64,000 nt of DNA from contig JBGSIA010000027.1 of assembly GCA_041751935.1 (NCBI GenBank), positions 1 to 64,000 of the forward strand, read 5' to 3'. The position numbers and the translations under genes were made by a program. Within the stretch, counting starts at the first letter, position 1. Each line of letters opens with the position of its first letter. Origin of the DNA: JBBSJZ01 sp041751935 (lineage in GTDB: Bacteria; Planctomycetota; Planctomycetia; Pirellulales; Pirellulaceae). The notes beneath the pieces were generated by a model. The model did not search any database and was not told where the DNA came from. It saw only the letters and a list, made by a program, of their open reading frames with translations. Shown in pieces: positions 17,544 to 26,916 of the stretch.

Positions 17544-18349
17544 TCAGATGCCTGGCGCGGTAGCGTTTGGATGTTGGACTCCGAACTGTCATCGGACTCG
17601 GGCTCAGGCACACCGTCGGCAGGAATGACTTCAGGTTCACGCGGAACATTGTCGGAATCAATTTCGAGCGGACGATCTTCAAGTACTCCATAGAAGCGAT
17701 CGTCTGTCAGCGCCAACGGCTGCTCGATAAATTCAATGAACGATGGGATTCGATGTTCAAGTCGCAACATTCCCGGTGCGCTGTTACTGGCATATCGGTG
17801 CTGCAAGTGGTCCGCATAGGACTTGCGTAAAAACTCGTATCGTGCTCGTGCGCCCGCCCATTGCCGAGCCTCCACTGGTGCCAATTGAATCAATTCCTGC
17901 GGCGGCCCCGGTGGTTGATAAACGTCGTGCAAGAATTCCGTCAACATAAAATGACGGTGATACAGTAACCTGGGCCACTGCTGGTCACGATCGGGATACC
18001 GCCGCTCCACTCGCTTGCCGGACGCGTCGACGTATTGGATTTGCAACAGATGGCTGGGGCCGGGATCGGGTGCAAAAAACGCATATCCACGGTTCAGATA
18101 CAATACTTCACCGTAGCGACGGACGGGCTCCAACATCGTGCGTACCGATGGCGAACTACCCAAAGGCCCCTGAGTCTGGAATGCCAGAGGTGGCGCAAGG
18201 ATTGCCCACAAATGGATGAGGATCAGGACGCTAAGAAATGCACGCTTGGCGCGAGAAAACGACGGATCGTTGACCGTATGGCCAGCTAAATCGGTTGATG
18301 ACGTACTATGGTCATGTGGTGTCACGGCTTCGTTTTTCATCCTGTCCAA
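17540..18349 (-). CDS. HTTM-partner hypothetical protein, single-pass membrane
   Basis: A 269-residue protein with one N-terminal transmembrane helix (about 37-57: FLSVLILIHLWAILAPPLAF) and a soluble, probably extracytoplasmic domain containing YLNRGYAFFAPDPGPSHLLQ and a strand-rich segment, followed by an acidic low-complexity tail. The AFFAPDPGPS motif resembles the W-x-x-FAP-x-P signature found in membrane proteins encoded beside HTTM genes. It is translationally coupled to the HTTM gene (ATGA overlap at 17540-17543), which makes a two-subunit complex plausible. Function unknown. Confidence 0.8.
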   Translation of the reverse strand: MDRMKNEAVTPHDHSTSSTDLAGHTVNDPSFSRAKRAFLSVLILIHLWAILAPPLAFQTQGPLGSSPSVRTMLEPVRRYGEVLYLNRGYAFFAPDPGPSHLLQIQYVDASGKRVERRYPDRDQQWPRLLYHRHFMLTEFLHDVYQPPGPPQELIQLAPVEARQWAGARARYEFLRKSYADHLQHRYASNSAPGMLRLEHRIPSFIEFIEQPLALTDDRFYGVLEDRPLEIDSDNVPREPEVIPADGVPEPESDDSSESNIQTLPRQASE

Positions 18350-18389
18350 TCGTAACTAAATTAACTACTAATGCGGCAATGTATAGCGA

Positions 18390-18421
18390 CAAAAAAAGCC
18401 GCGGCCCTTTCGAGCCGCGGC
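18390..18421 (-). terminator. Rho-independent terminator of the TIGR03000 gene
   Basis: A perfect 8-bp GC stem (gccgcggc on both arms) with an 8-nt loop, followed on the minus strand by seven T residues. It lies about 30 bp after the stop codon of the glycine-rich protein at 18453 and upstream of the HTTM-partner start, so it separates the two units. Confidence 0.92.
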
Positions 18422-18452
18422 TACATCTTGAATATAAACCGCTCAGTCTTGA

Positions 18453-19691
18453 CTAACGAACCGCGACTGATGTCGAATCAAAGTCAAACCGAAGCTCCGC
18501 ACGATCACCGGCATGAACGTCAACGGTGCGCTGTTTAGTCACAGTGCGACCATCAACCACGGCAGTCACCAATACGGTGTAGTTCTTCCAGCTTTCGCCA
18601 GCCTTCAATTGCTTCGTACGGAAAGTTCGCACTGCACCTTGACCACGAGTTGGGTTGCCAGCCAATGTTACTTCCGCGTTGGCCGGAACGTGCAACTCGA
18701 CAACCGTTTCCAAAGCGGGCACGGCATTGGACACTTGATCCGTCGCCTCAGCACTATCCGCATTGTCATTGGCAGGTTGGGCAACCGATGGTTCGAAGAC
18801 CAATCGTTCGGTATCGCCTGGACGCAGTTTTACTTCCTTCCTATCGGTCACTTCCTTTCCGTCGATCTTATACTTCACCTTGACGATGTAAGTATAAATG
18901 TAGCCGGTCTTCAAGCCACGCGACATGAATTGACGAACCGAACCTTCGCTGGATGTCGGATGATCATTGACAGTGACTTCGGCTTCATCATTGGGTACCG
19001 CTACCGTCAACAGAGCGGCATCGTCATCCAATGTCGGCTTATCGACGGCATAGGTCGCCTCACTGCCGATCGAAGCACCGTGCATGATTCCGTCGCTGAT
19101 GATTTCATCCGACATGATCGAACCGCTGTCCATCGGATAGGATTCGTAGGAGGGATACGATTCATAGGACGAGTCGATCATTGGCGACTCATAGACCGGC
19201 GATGAGTAAGACCCCATCGAGTAACTGGCCACACTGCCGCCACCGGAATGTCCCGCATAGCCACCAGTACTACCGCCAGCGTAGCTGGTATAGCCGCCGC
19301 TGCTGCCGCCGCCGTAAGAACCACCGCTGCTGCCGCCGGAGTAGCTAACATAGCCGCCGCTGCTTCCACCACTGCTCGCTTTGCGTGCATGTATCTTGGC
19401 GAACAGACGCTTGAGTGGACCCATCGAAGCCCCGCCGCTGCTACCACCGTAAGACGCGGAGTAACCACCGCTACCTCCGGACGATGCGGCTGCCTTGCGG
19501 GCATGCAAACGACTTAGTAGTCCACCACCACCAGAGGAGCCGCCACCGTAACCACCAGAGGAACCGTAGCCTCCGCTCGATCCGTAATAACCCATCGATC
19601 CACCTGACGAGCCACCAGCCTGGGCAACATCGCCGGCGCCCATGACAACGACCATTGCCGTCAAGCAGGTCCAACGTTTCATATACTTCAT
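18453..19691 (-). CDS. Exported glycine-rich protein with two TIGR03000 domains
   Basis: A 412-residue secreted protein. A signal peptide (MKRWTCLTAMVVVMGAG, cleavage near AQA-GG) precedes about 150 residues of GGSSGG/GGSSGGY repeats interrupted twice by a basic helix-like insert (LLSRLHARKAAASSGG near residues 58-73, LKRLFAKIHARKASSGG near 92-108). A Ser/Tyr-rich part follows, then two copies of the ~75-residue TIGR03000 domain (about 225-305 and 330-408), each with VTV/VTL strand, G.VR.F.....G and a terminal GD...L.F pattern. TIGR03000 is known mainly from planctomycetes; function unknown. A strong terminator follows. Confidence 0.9.
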   Translation of the reverse strand: MKYMKRWTCLTAMVVVMGAGDVAQAGGSSGGSMGYYGSSGGYGSSGGYGGGSSGGGGLLSRLHARKAAASSGGSGGYSASYGGSSGGASMGPLKRLFAKIHARKASSGGSSGGYVSYSGGSSGGSYGGGSSGGYTSYAGGSTGGYAGHSGGGSVASYSMGSYSSPVYESPMIDSSYESYPSYESYPMDSGSIMSDEIISDGIMHGASIGSEATYAVDKPTLDDDAALLTVAVPNDEAEVTVNDHPTSSEGSVRQFMSRGLKTGYIYTYIVKVKYKIDGKEVTDRKEVKLRPGDTERLVFEPSVAQPANDNADSAEATDQVSNAVPALETVVELHVPANAEVTLAGNPTRGQGAVRTFRTKQLKAGESWKNYTVLVTAVVDGRTVTKQRTVDVHAGDRAELRFDFDSTSVAVR

Positions 19692-19924
19692 AGCTGTAAC
19701 AATCCCTTTTTATCAGTTCTGCAGGGAAAATGTGTCTGACCATCGTTCAATTGTGTCGATGGCATAGGTGGTAGGATAACGACCCAGCTATATCGATCAA
19801 GCAGGCAAGGGAAATTTTGCAGCCAAGGAAAGATGCGCAGGCAAGGCTGGCTGTATGGCTTACGATGGCGGTCGAAACTCGAGTCGCTGCTGTGCTTCGC
19901 TCCCGCAATTGGAGCCCCAGCGTG

Positions 19925-21181
19925 CTAGTCAACCGATTCGACGGCGATTTCGTCAAAGTCGGCTCGCCCGGTGGCCCCGAAGAGACCAACTCGAAGAATG
20001 GCCTCGCGAGTCTCATTAGGGATGCGTATCAATCGGCTGGAGCTACGCCAAGTTCGCGAATCACGAAATGGCCCGATCCAGAAAGTCCCCAAATCCCGCC
20101 GTTGCTCATCGTAAAGACTAATGGCGACCAGCGGCATGGATTCTGGATCCGGGCCCTTGCGCACGTTTTCCACGCGTGCCACGCCGCGTAGCCGCAACAT
20201 CGTCACGCTACGTCCGTCGATGGCGATACCTTGCAGCAGGTGTGAATTGAGGCCCGGAGTGGAGTTCTCAAACCGTACAAATGTTGACCCGCCAAACGCA
20301 GCCCCATCACCCGTAACGCCTCGAATCTGGCGCACTTGGCGGCCATAGTACCAGCCGGGCACTGAATCGATGATTTTTTCAGTCTCGGCGTCCGCCAGTG
20401 TCTCGAAATCGCCGTTCACGACTCGCGGATTGGCCGCGTCGGGTTGTGACTTACGACGCTCTTCAGCGGTGCCGGTCATCGGCACAAACAGTGTTGGACG
20501 CAATGCCTCACGCACTAACTCGCCATCCTTCTTGGTAAGCCGATACAGAGTTTGTTGATAGCGTTCGCCCACCGGAATGACGATCATGCCACCATCGGCG
20601 AGCTGATCCACAAGCGGTTGCGGCACGCTTTCGGGGCTGCATGTGACAATGATTTTGTCAAACGGTGCTGCATCGGGCCAACCCAAAAACCCATCGCCTA
20701 CGCGAGTGGATACGTTTTGGTAATCCAGTCGCTTGAGCGTTTCTGCGGCTTGTTCACCTAACTCGGGGACGATCTCGATCGAATACACATGTTCGACCAG
20801 CGGGCTCAGTACAGCCGCTTGATATCCACTTCCGGTACCAATCTCTAAGACTTTATCTGTGGGTTTGGTTTCGAGAGCCTCTGTCATTGAGGCAACAATG
20901 AACGGGCTGCTTATGGTTTGCGATTCACCAATTGGCAACGCCATATCAAAGTAGGCACGATCGCGCTGACTTGCTGGTACGAACTCGTGACGGGGAGTAT
21001 TGCGGATCGCATCGAGAACACGTTTATCTTTAACACCCGCCGACTCCACACGTTCACGCACCAGCCGTTCACGAGCTTCCGCGTAACGGTCAGCAGCAAA
21101 CGACGCAGCAGCAGCTCCGAACAGTGTCACCAGAATACCTTGGGCTATAAAAAATGGGATTCGCTGCATGGATCGCCTCAC
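19925..21181 (-). CDS. pcm: Exported protein-L-isoaspartate O-methyltransferase with C-terminal extension
   Basis: The enzyme methylates isoaspartyl residues in damaged proteins using S-adenosylmethionine. An N-terminal hydrophobic signal (residues ~8-30, IPFFIAQGILVTLFGAAA) is followed by a normal Pcm domain (about 32-235): YFDMALPIGESQTISSPFIV, the SAM loop VLEIGTGSGYQAAVLSP, and GGMIVIPVG. About 170 further residues form a jelly-roll-like domain (NGDFETLADAE ... FVRFENSTPGLNSHLLQ ... DFDEIAV), like carbohydrate-binding modules. Signal plus extension point to an envelope location. The GTG start overlaps the Ppx stop by 4 nt; an ATG at 21169 is an alternative. Confidence 0.9.
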   Translation of the reverse strand: MRRSMQRIPFFIAQGILVTLFGAAAASFAADRYAEARERLVRERVESAGVKDKRVLDAIRNTPRHEFVPASQRDRAYFDMALPIGESQTISSPFIVASMTEALETKPTDKVLEIGTGSGYQAAVLSPLVEHVYSIEIVPELGEQAAETLKRLDYQNVSTRVGDGFLGWPDAAPFDKIIVTCSPESVPQPLVDQLADGGMIVIPVGERYQQTLYRLTKKDGELVREALRPTLFVPMTGTAEERRKSQPDAANPRVVNGDFETLADAETEKIIDSVPGWYYGRQVRQIRGVTGDGAAFGGSTFVRFENSTPGLNSHLLQGIAIDGRSVTMLRLRGVARVENVRKGPDPESMPLVAISLYDEQRRDLGTFWIGPFRDSRTWRSSSRLIRIPNETREAILRVGLFGATGRADFDEIAVESVD

Positions 21182-22764
21182 GATAAGACTCCGCCACGTA
21201 ATAGAACTGGCACACCAAACACATCCTGAAACAACAACGCATTTTGTCTCATCGCCAGTTGTTCCAAAGAAACATCGTCAACACCTGGAACAAGGATTTC
21301 CAGCCGCTTGTTTTCCCGTCGACATTGAATCTCGCGAATCCTGCCACTTCGTGTATCGTCCAGCGCGATTGCCAGTCGCAGAATCGCGGCGAGTTTGGAG
21401 ACCGCGACTCGGCCGTCTCGATCAAGTGTCCCATATGCTTCATGCGCGGGTTGGGGGAACGCGCGACGATGATAACGCGCGACCAAACCTACTAATAACA
21501 ACTCACTACGCGACAATCCGAATAGTTCGCTGTTACGAATCAAATACAACGCGTGTTTGTGATTGCTGCGCACGTTGATGTACAGACCTATTTCGTGCAG
21601 CAGCGCGGCGACGTAAAGCAATACCTCATAGCGGCTGTCGAGTTGATGCTCTGGCGTCAACTCGTCGAACAATTTGCGAGTGAGCTCAGCAACGTTTCTC
21701 GCGTGTGACTCGTCGAAGTCAAACTTGCGTCCCAAGGAGACCGCCGAACGCACAATTTGGTTGCGAAACTCCGCCGTCCAGCTACCGCCAACGGCCATAT
21801 CGTGAAGTAATCCATCTCGCAAATTCGTATCACACACGTATACGTGAGGTAACGAAAAGTGCTGAGCCAACAACGTGTACGACAATAGCGCTGGTCCGAG
21901 GGTCTTCGCTTCGATGAAACTCGCGCCAAACTGCTTGACGATCCCATCTTCATCGCACTGCAAAATTTCTTCTGTCAACTCTGCAAGCGCATCGGTGGGC
22001 AATTCCGCCAGCGACACACCATTCCAATCTTCGAGAATACGGTGCGCAGCAAATCGCATATCACCACCAATCGCGATCAAGTGAATCGTCATGTCGGCTC
22101 GGATCTGTTCAGTGATCCGCACCAACGTTCGGCGAATATGACTTTCCAATAACGCGCGTCGCCTCAGCGGACTGCCACGCACCGGTTCTACCGTTTGAGC
22201 TAACCTCAGTGATCCCAGCCGATACGATTCACTGTGCAGCACATTGCCGTTGCGCACAACCAACAATTCGGTGCTGCCACCACCGACTTCGACAACCACG
22301 GTCTTGCCGCCACCCAATTCCGGGTGCGCCTGCAGATGTGGCGTGATTCCCATATACGTAATGCGGTTGACCTGTGCTTCGTCAATGGTTTCGACGTCGA
22401 AACCAGTCGCTACATAAACGCGGTCAATGAACGCCAAGCGGTTGATTGCTTCGCGCACAGCACTGGTCGCTACCACGCGCACATCAGCCGGGGCGGTGAT
22501 TCCATACTCACGCAGAACGCGGCGATATCGTCTGAGCACCGACGCCGCTTTTTCTATGCTTTTTCGCGACAATCTCCGCGAATCAAACGCTTCCCGCCCC
22601 AAATCCACCGCTTGGACCAACGCATCCAAAGTGCGAATGGTCCCGTCAACGTGAATCTCAGCGATTTCCATCCGAATACTGGTAGCGCCAATATCGATAA
22701 CCGCCACAAACCGCGGCGGCGAAGCTTCTGTTCGGGGAACAGGCGAGGTTGTCGGTGTTAGCAT
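21178..22764 (-). CDS. Ppx/GppA-family phosphatase (exopolyphosphatase-like)
   Basis: Hydrolyses inorganic polyphosphate or guanosine pentaphosphate in known members. The 528-residue protein has the actin-like ASKHA fold: phosphate 1 loop VAVIDIGATSIRMEI near residue 20, the VVEVGGGSTELLVV phosphate 2 loop near residue 155, and LGSLRLAQTV. The C-terminal third is the helical HD-like domain (AALLHEIGLYINVRSNHKHA). The usual N-terminal DIGSNS is DIGATS here. It is the first gene of a translationally coupled pair with the exported isoaspartyl methyltransferase. Confidence 0.92.
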   Translation of the reverse strand: MLTPTTSPVPRTEASPPRFVAVIDIGATSIRMEIAEIHVDGTIRTLDALVQAVDLGREAFDSRRLSRKSIEKAASVLRRYRRVLREYGITAPADVRVVATSAVREAINRLAFIDRVYVATGFDVETIDEAQVNRITYMGITPHLQAHPELGGGKTVVVEVGGGSTELLVVRNGNVLHSESYRLGSLRLAQTVEPVRGSPLRRRALLESHIRRTLVRITEQIRADMTIHLIAIGGDMRFAAHRILEDWNGVSLAELPTDALAELTEEILQCDEDGIVKQFGASFIEAKTLGPALLSYTLLAQHFSLPHVYVCDTNLRDGLLHDMAVGGSWTAEFRNQIVRSAVSLGRKFDFDESHARNVAELTRKLFDELTPEHQLDSRYEVLLYVAALLHEIGLYINVRSNHKHALYLIRNSELFGLSRSELLLVGLVARYHRRAFPQPAHEAYGTLDRDGRVAVSKLAAILRLAIALDDTRSGRIREIQCRRENKRLEILVPGVDDVSLEQLAMRQNALLFQDVFGVPVLLRGGVLS

Positions 22765-22884
22765 AGAGAATCGGCGACAATAAACGCACGTTGATTACGC
22801 ATTGCTTCTTCCAGCGATGCTGCAGCGACGTCACAAAGGGTGCTGCGATTCCATCATAGCGTGCTGTGACGAATTTAGCGAAGT

Positions 22885-25029
22885 CTACTTCGCTCCCGGT
22901 CGGTCGGGACGATAGCCAGTACTCTTTCGCTCTCGACGCTGCTTCTTTCCGCCCTTCTTTTGTTCGCCGACATTGGCATTTCCCGCTTCCTCGGGCGCCG
23001 CAATCGTGTGGACGTAATCGCCACGAAATCGTTTGTTCGCGTCCTCTCGCCGCTGAGCGATTGCCTCACGTGGCGGTTTGGAGGGTATCAATCCGTCGCA
23101 ACCATCGCTGATCAAATCCGTACGTCCGACACTCTTCAGCGCCTCACGCACCTCGAAGTAATTCTCCGGCTTAAAGAACTGCATCAAGGCTCGTTGCATT
23201 TTGCGTTCTTTCATCGCTTTGGCAATATACACAGGCTTGAACGTGAACGGGTCCAATCCCGTGTAGTACATCGTCGTGGCGATATCCAGTGGCGCGGGAA
23301 TAAAATCTTGCACCGCGTCGGGCTTGTATCCGTTGCGTTTGAGAAACAACGCTAACTCGATCATCGCTTCCACATCGCTTCCTGGGTGCGAGGCAATGAA
23401 ATACGGCACGATGAACTGCTTCTTGCCAACCCGCTTGGATTCGCTATTAAAGACTTCCGTAAAATGCTCAAAGTCGTCGTTCTTCGGCTTTCGCATCTTG
23501 TGCAGCACGCCAGCGTCCACATGCTCCGGTGCAACCTTCAGTTTTCCTCCAACGTGATGGGCTGTCAGCTCCCTGAGGTATTCCGGCGAAGTACGAGCCA
23601 AATCCATTCGGATGCCGCTGGCAACGAGAACCTTCTTGACCCCAGGGATACTGCGAGCTTCACGCATCAATTCGATCACCGGCTTGTGGTCAACGCCAAG
23701 CAGCCTACAAATTTTTGGATGCACGCAAGATTGACGCCGACAGACGGCTTCCACCTCCGGTCGAGTGCAATTCATTTGGTACATGTTCGCGGTCGGACCG
23801 CCGATGTCGCTCACCACGCCCTTGAACGCAGCATCACCGGTCATCTTGGTGATTTCGCTGAGCACCGATTCTTTGCTCCGCGATTGGATGATTCGACCCT
23901 GGTGTGCCGTGATGGAACAAAAGGTGCAACCGCCGAAACAGCCACGCATGATGGTGACCGAATTTTTGATCATCTCATACGCTGGAATCGCTTCCTTGTA
24001 ACTTGGATGCGGACGTCGTGTGTACGGTAACCCGTAAATCTGGTCCATCGCCGCTTCAGAAATCGGCGGTTGCGGAACGTTGCATACAACGGCTTGAGTG
24101 CCATGCCGTTGCACCAACCGCCGAGCATTGTGTGGATTCGTTTCGTTGTGAATGATTCGAGTCGCTTCGGCAAATGCAACTTTGTCCGCTACGACTTGCT
24201 CGTAGCTGGGAAGTTCGATCGCATCTTCGGGAATGGTTTCCGAAGCACCCAGGGCAAAGGCAATGCCGCGCATGTCCCGCAGATCTTTCACCGACTCGCC
24301 TGCTTCCAGACGTCGCGCGATTTCGACGATCGCGTTCTCGCCCATACCGAACGCCACCAGATCGGCTTTGCTGTCCAGGAGAATCGATCGCTTGACTTTA
24401 TCGCTCCAATAGTCGTAGTGCGCCAGTCGCCTCAACGAGGCTTCGACACCTCCGGCGATCACTGGAACTCCCTTGAAGGCTTCTCGCGACCGTTGACAGT
24501 AGGCGAGCGTCGCGCGATCTGGACGCAAGCCAATCCGCCCGCCTGGCGAGTACGCGTCGTCGTTACGTACCTTCTTATTGGCCGTGTAATGGTTGATCAT
24601 CGAGTCCATGTTTCCGGCACTGATTCCGAAGAATAACCGGGGTCGCCCAAACTGCGTCCAGGGTTCACAGGATCGCCAATCCGGTTGGCTGATGATGCCG
24701 ACACGATATCCCGCCGCCTCAAGCGTCCGACCTAAAATCGCCATCGCGAAACTGGGGTGATCGATGTACGCATCCCCGGTAACAAATACGACATCTAGCT
24801 CGTCCCAGCCACGCTTGCGGGCTTCCTGCATACTCATCGGCAATGATTGTACAGCCAGCGGCCCTGTGGGCGTGCGGCCTCCAGCGGTCAAATTGGACAA
24901 GTAGTCTCGTGACATTCCCGGAGCGAGCTTTTCGGCGGCATCGAGAGTGGGTTGGTTAATGACCGGTAGTTGCATCAAACAATGCGGGATTGCAGGGAAA
25001 ATCGGCTGGCGAAATAGCTTCACTCGCAT
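22885..25029 (-). CDS. YgiQ family radical SAM protein
   Basis: Large radical SAM protein related to E. coli YgiQ (UPF0313). I start at the ATG at 25029, the first that does not run into the EamA gene; ATGs at 24975 and 24915 are equally possible, since family members usually begin shortly before LPMS..EA..RGWD. Visible are ELDVVFVTGDAYIDHPSF at the start, the [4Fe-4S] cysteine motif GCFGGCTFCSITAHQGRIIQ in the centre, KVAPEHVDAGVLHKM, and a C-terminal Lys/Arg-rich tail. The biochemical role of YgiQ proteins is not established to my knowledge. Confidence 0.93.
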   Translation of the reverse strand: MRVKLFRQPIFPAIPHCLMQLPVINQPTLDAAEKLAPGMSRDYLSNLTAGGRTPTGPLAVQSLPMSMQEARKRGWDELDVVFVTGDAYIDHPSFAMAILGRTLEAAGYRVGIISQPDWRSCEPWTQFGRPRLFFGISAGNMDSMINHYTANKKVRNDDAYSPGGRIGLRPDRATLAYCQRSREAFKGVPVIAGGVEASLRRLAHYDYWSDKVKRSILLDSKADLVAFGMGENAIVEIARRLEAGESVKDLRDMRGIAFALGASETIPEDAIELPSYEQVVADKVAFAEATRIIHNETNPHNARRLVQRHGTQAVVCNVPQPPISEAAMDQIYGLPYTRRPHPSYKEAIPAYEMIKNSVTIMRGCFGGCTFCSITAHQGRIIQSRSKESVLSEITKMTGDAAFKGVVSDIGGPTANMYQMNCTRPEVEAVCRRQSCVHPKICRLLGVDHKPVIELMREARSIPGVKKVLVASGIRMDLARTSPEYLRELTAHHVGGKLKVAPEHVDAGVLHKMRKPKNDDFEHFTEVFNSESKRVGKKQFIVPYFIASHPGSDVEAMIELALFLKRNGYKPDAVQDFIPAPLDIATTMYYTGLDPFTFKPVYIAKAMKERKMQRALMQFFKPENYFEVREALKSVGRTDLISDGCDGLIPSKPPREAIAQRREDANKRFRGDYVHTIAAPEEAGNANVGEQKKGGKKQRRERKSTGYRPDRPGAK

Positions 25030-25076
25030 TGTAGAGCCAAAACTTAGCCCGGATAGCGACAATCCGTACTCTGCTC

Positions 25077-26009
25077 TCAAAGCGTTCTGCCCGCACGGCG
25101 GAGTTGTCGCCAGGCCCAGAATCGTTCGACGAATCCGAGACAGATCACCACGGCTCCGACGATTACCCACCAGGGTGGCGGTCGGTAACTTGCGAGATGT
25201 CTCCATAACAAAGCCGTCCAAATTGGTACGGCGATGGGTTCAACCAGCGTTAGTAGGGAAGCCTCAGCAGCCTCGATCCGTTTGACCGCTCGCGCAAACA
25301 GGATGTACGGAATTGCTAGCTGGACCACTCCCAGAACGATCAGTGCTAGCCACTGTCCACCATGAGGTATAGGCAGTCGGGTGAAGACCAATGGTGCTAG
25401 AAAAATCACCGTCCCCAAGTGATTGACAAATCCAAGCCAGGCTGGGTCCATCGATCGCAAGTGGCGAAGTGAGAGCATCACGCCGGCGTACATCACGCCG
25501 GAGAACAACGCTAATCCAGCAGCCCGTGCCTGCAGCGGTTCGTTGCCGTAACTGGATTGCATCGCGACGATGAAAATGACGGCACCCATCGATGCGATCA
25601 TCATCGGCCAGTCGGCGCGTTTAGGTCGCTCGGCGAGTCCCAGATAGCCGGCCAAACCGACCCAGGTCGGGCCGATGTACTGTAGCCAGATCGTTGTTGC
25701 TTCGGAGCCCATGACCATGGACATGAGGAACGACCCCGTCATTCCGGCAAAGCAACCTGTCATCGGAACCAACGACCAACTGAACTCTACCCGACGAATG
25801 AATGGGGCGACGGTGATCGCCGCAAAGATCGCTCGCCAAAATGCCAACCCCAACCCTCGGGTCTCGACGGGCCAATCATCGAACCAAGGAGCTTTGGCAA
25901 ACGCACCGCTTGTGCTCCACAGTAGCGCCGAGGCGATCACCAGACCGCGGCCCGATGTAAGAAATGCCACTACACCAGTCGCCGGTTGGGGTGTCGATAG
26001 GTCGGACAT
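25077..26009 (-). CDS. EamA/DMT family transporter
   Basis: A 310-residue membrane protein with ten hydrophobic segments in two EamA repeats of five helices each: LVIASALLWSTSGAFAKAPW and FWRAIFAAITVAPFI in the first half, GLALFSGVMYAGVML and RIEAAEASLLTLVEPIAVPI in the second. The last motif (A...SLL..LEP..A) is typical of drug/metabolite exporters. The substrate is unknown. It lies upstream of ygiQ in the same direction and could be co-transcribed. Confidence 0.9.
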   Translation of the reverse strand: MSDLSTPQPATGVVAFLTSGRGLVIASALLWSTSGAFAKAPWFDDWPVETRGLGLAFWRAIFAAITVAPFIRRVEFSWSLVPMTGCFAGMTGSFLMSMVMGSEATTIWLQYIGPTWVGLAGYLGLAERPKRADWPMMIASMGAVIFIVAMQSSYGNEPLQARAAGLALFSGVMYAGVMLSLRHLRSMDPAWLGFVNHLGTVIFLAPLVFTRLPIPHGGQWLALIVLGVVQLAIPYILFARAVKRIEAAEASLLTLVEPIAVPIWTALLWRHLASYRPPPWWVIVGAVVICLGFVERFWAWRQLRRAGRTL

Positions 26010-26167
26010 AATCTCGCTTGGAACGCACGCCGCAATAGAACGAATCGGCTCATCATCGTCGGTCCGACCAGGTTGCGAAAGCGGCCTTCACTAACCCACT
26101 TCTATTTCGAAATACGATAAACTCATCCAACTAAAAGAGCCTATTCCGCTGTCCTCCAGGATGATCG

Positions 26168-26869
26168 ATGTCTGACAATCGCTATTCATTACAAGCGTTT
26201 TTGGAAAAAACCAAAGACCGTGAGTTGAACCAGGGGCTATTCGAGTTGGAGTCCGAGCGGATGCTCGACATCAACCTGAATGGCGAGGTTTGGATCAAGA
26301 TGGGCGCGATGATCGCCTACACCGGGAACGTCAAGTTTGAGCGTGAGGGAATTCTATCCCGAGGCGTAGCCAACTTGCTGAAAAAGGCTGTTTCCGGAGA
26401 AGGAACGGCACTCACGAAAGTAAGTGGCCAGGGTTCTGTGTTTTGTGCGGACGCTGGCAAGAAAATCACGATTCTTCAATTGGAGAATGACGCGATTTGT
26501 GTCAATGGCAACGATTTGCTCGCTTTTGAAATGTCCCTGAGATACAACATCAAGATGATGAAGCGGATGACCGCTGTACTCGCCGGGGGGCTGTTTAATA
26601 TTCGGCTCGAAGGCACCGGCATGGTCGCCGTAACCAGCCACTACGACCCCCTGACGCTTCCCGTGACACCGTCCCAACCGGTCATCACGGACCCGAATGC
26701 GACCGTTTTGTGGTCGGGAAACATTGAACCCGAACTTAAAACCGACCTGCAATTCAAAACGTTCCTCGGACGTGGTTCAGGCGAATCGCTGCAATTGCGA
26801 TTCACAGGAAACGGGTTCGTGGTCGTCCAGCCCTATGAAGAAATTAACTTCCAGCGTGCACCGACATAA
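26168..26869 (+). CDS. AIM24 family protein
   Basis: A 233-residue cytoplasmic beta-rich protein of the AIM24 (TerD-unrelated, PF01987) family, with VWIKMGAMIAYTGNVKFE near residue 45, GQGSVFCADAGKKITILQL and ICVNGNDLLAFEMSLRYNIK in the middle. The family is widespread and named after a yeast mitochondrial protein; its bacterial role is unknown. It is the first of a run of plus-strand genes (AIM24, FHA, sigma factor, kinase), which suggests a link to envelope or stress signalling, but that is inferred from position only. Confidence 0.88.
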   Translation: MSDNRYSLQAFLEKTKDRELNQGLFELESERMLDINLNGEVWIKMGAMIAYTGNVKFEREGILSRGVANLLKKAVSGEGTALTKVSGQGSVFCADAGKKITILQLENDAICVNGNDLLAFEMSLRYNIKMMKRMTAVLAGGLFNIRLEGTGMVAVTSHYDPLTLPVTPSQPVITDPNATVLWSGNIEPELKTDLQFKTFLGRGSGESLQLRFTGNGFVVVQPYEEINFQRAPT

Positions 26870-26916
26870 AATTCTCTGTAGCCAGCTTATCTCTCTTCTC
26901 TTAGACGGTTTGAACG

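Noticed and set aside
19178..19600. Repetitive DNA resembling a short tandem array
   Set aside because: The period follows the GGSSGG codons of the TIGR03000 protein; no direct repeats with unique spacers, so no CRISPR.
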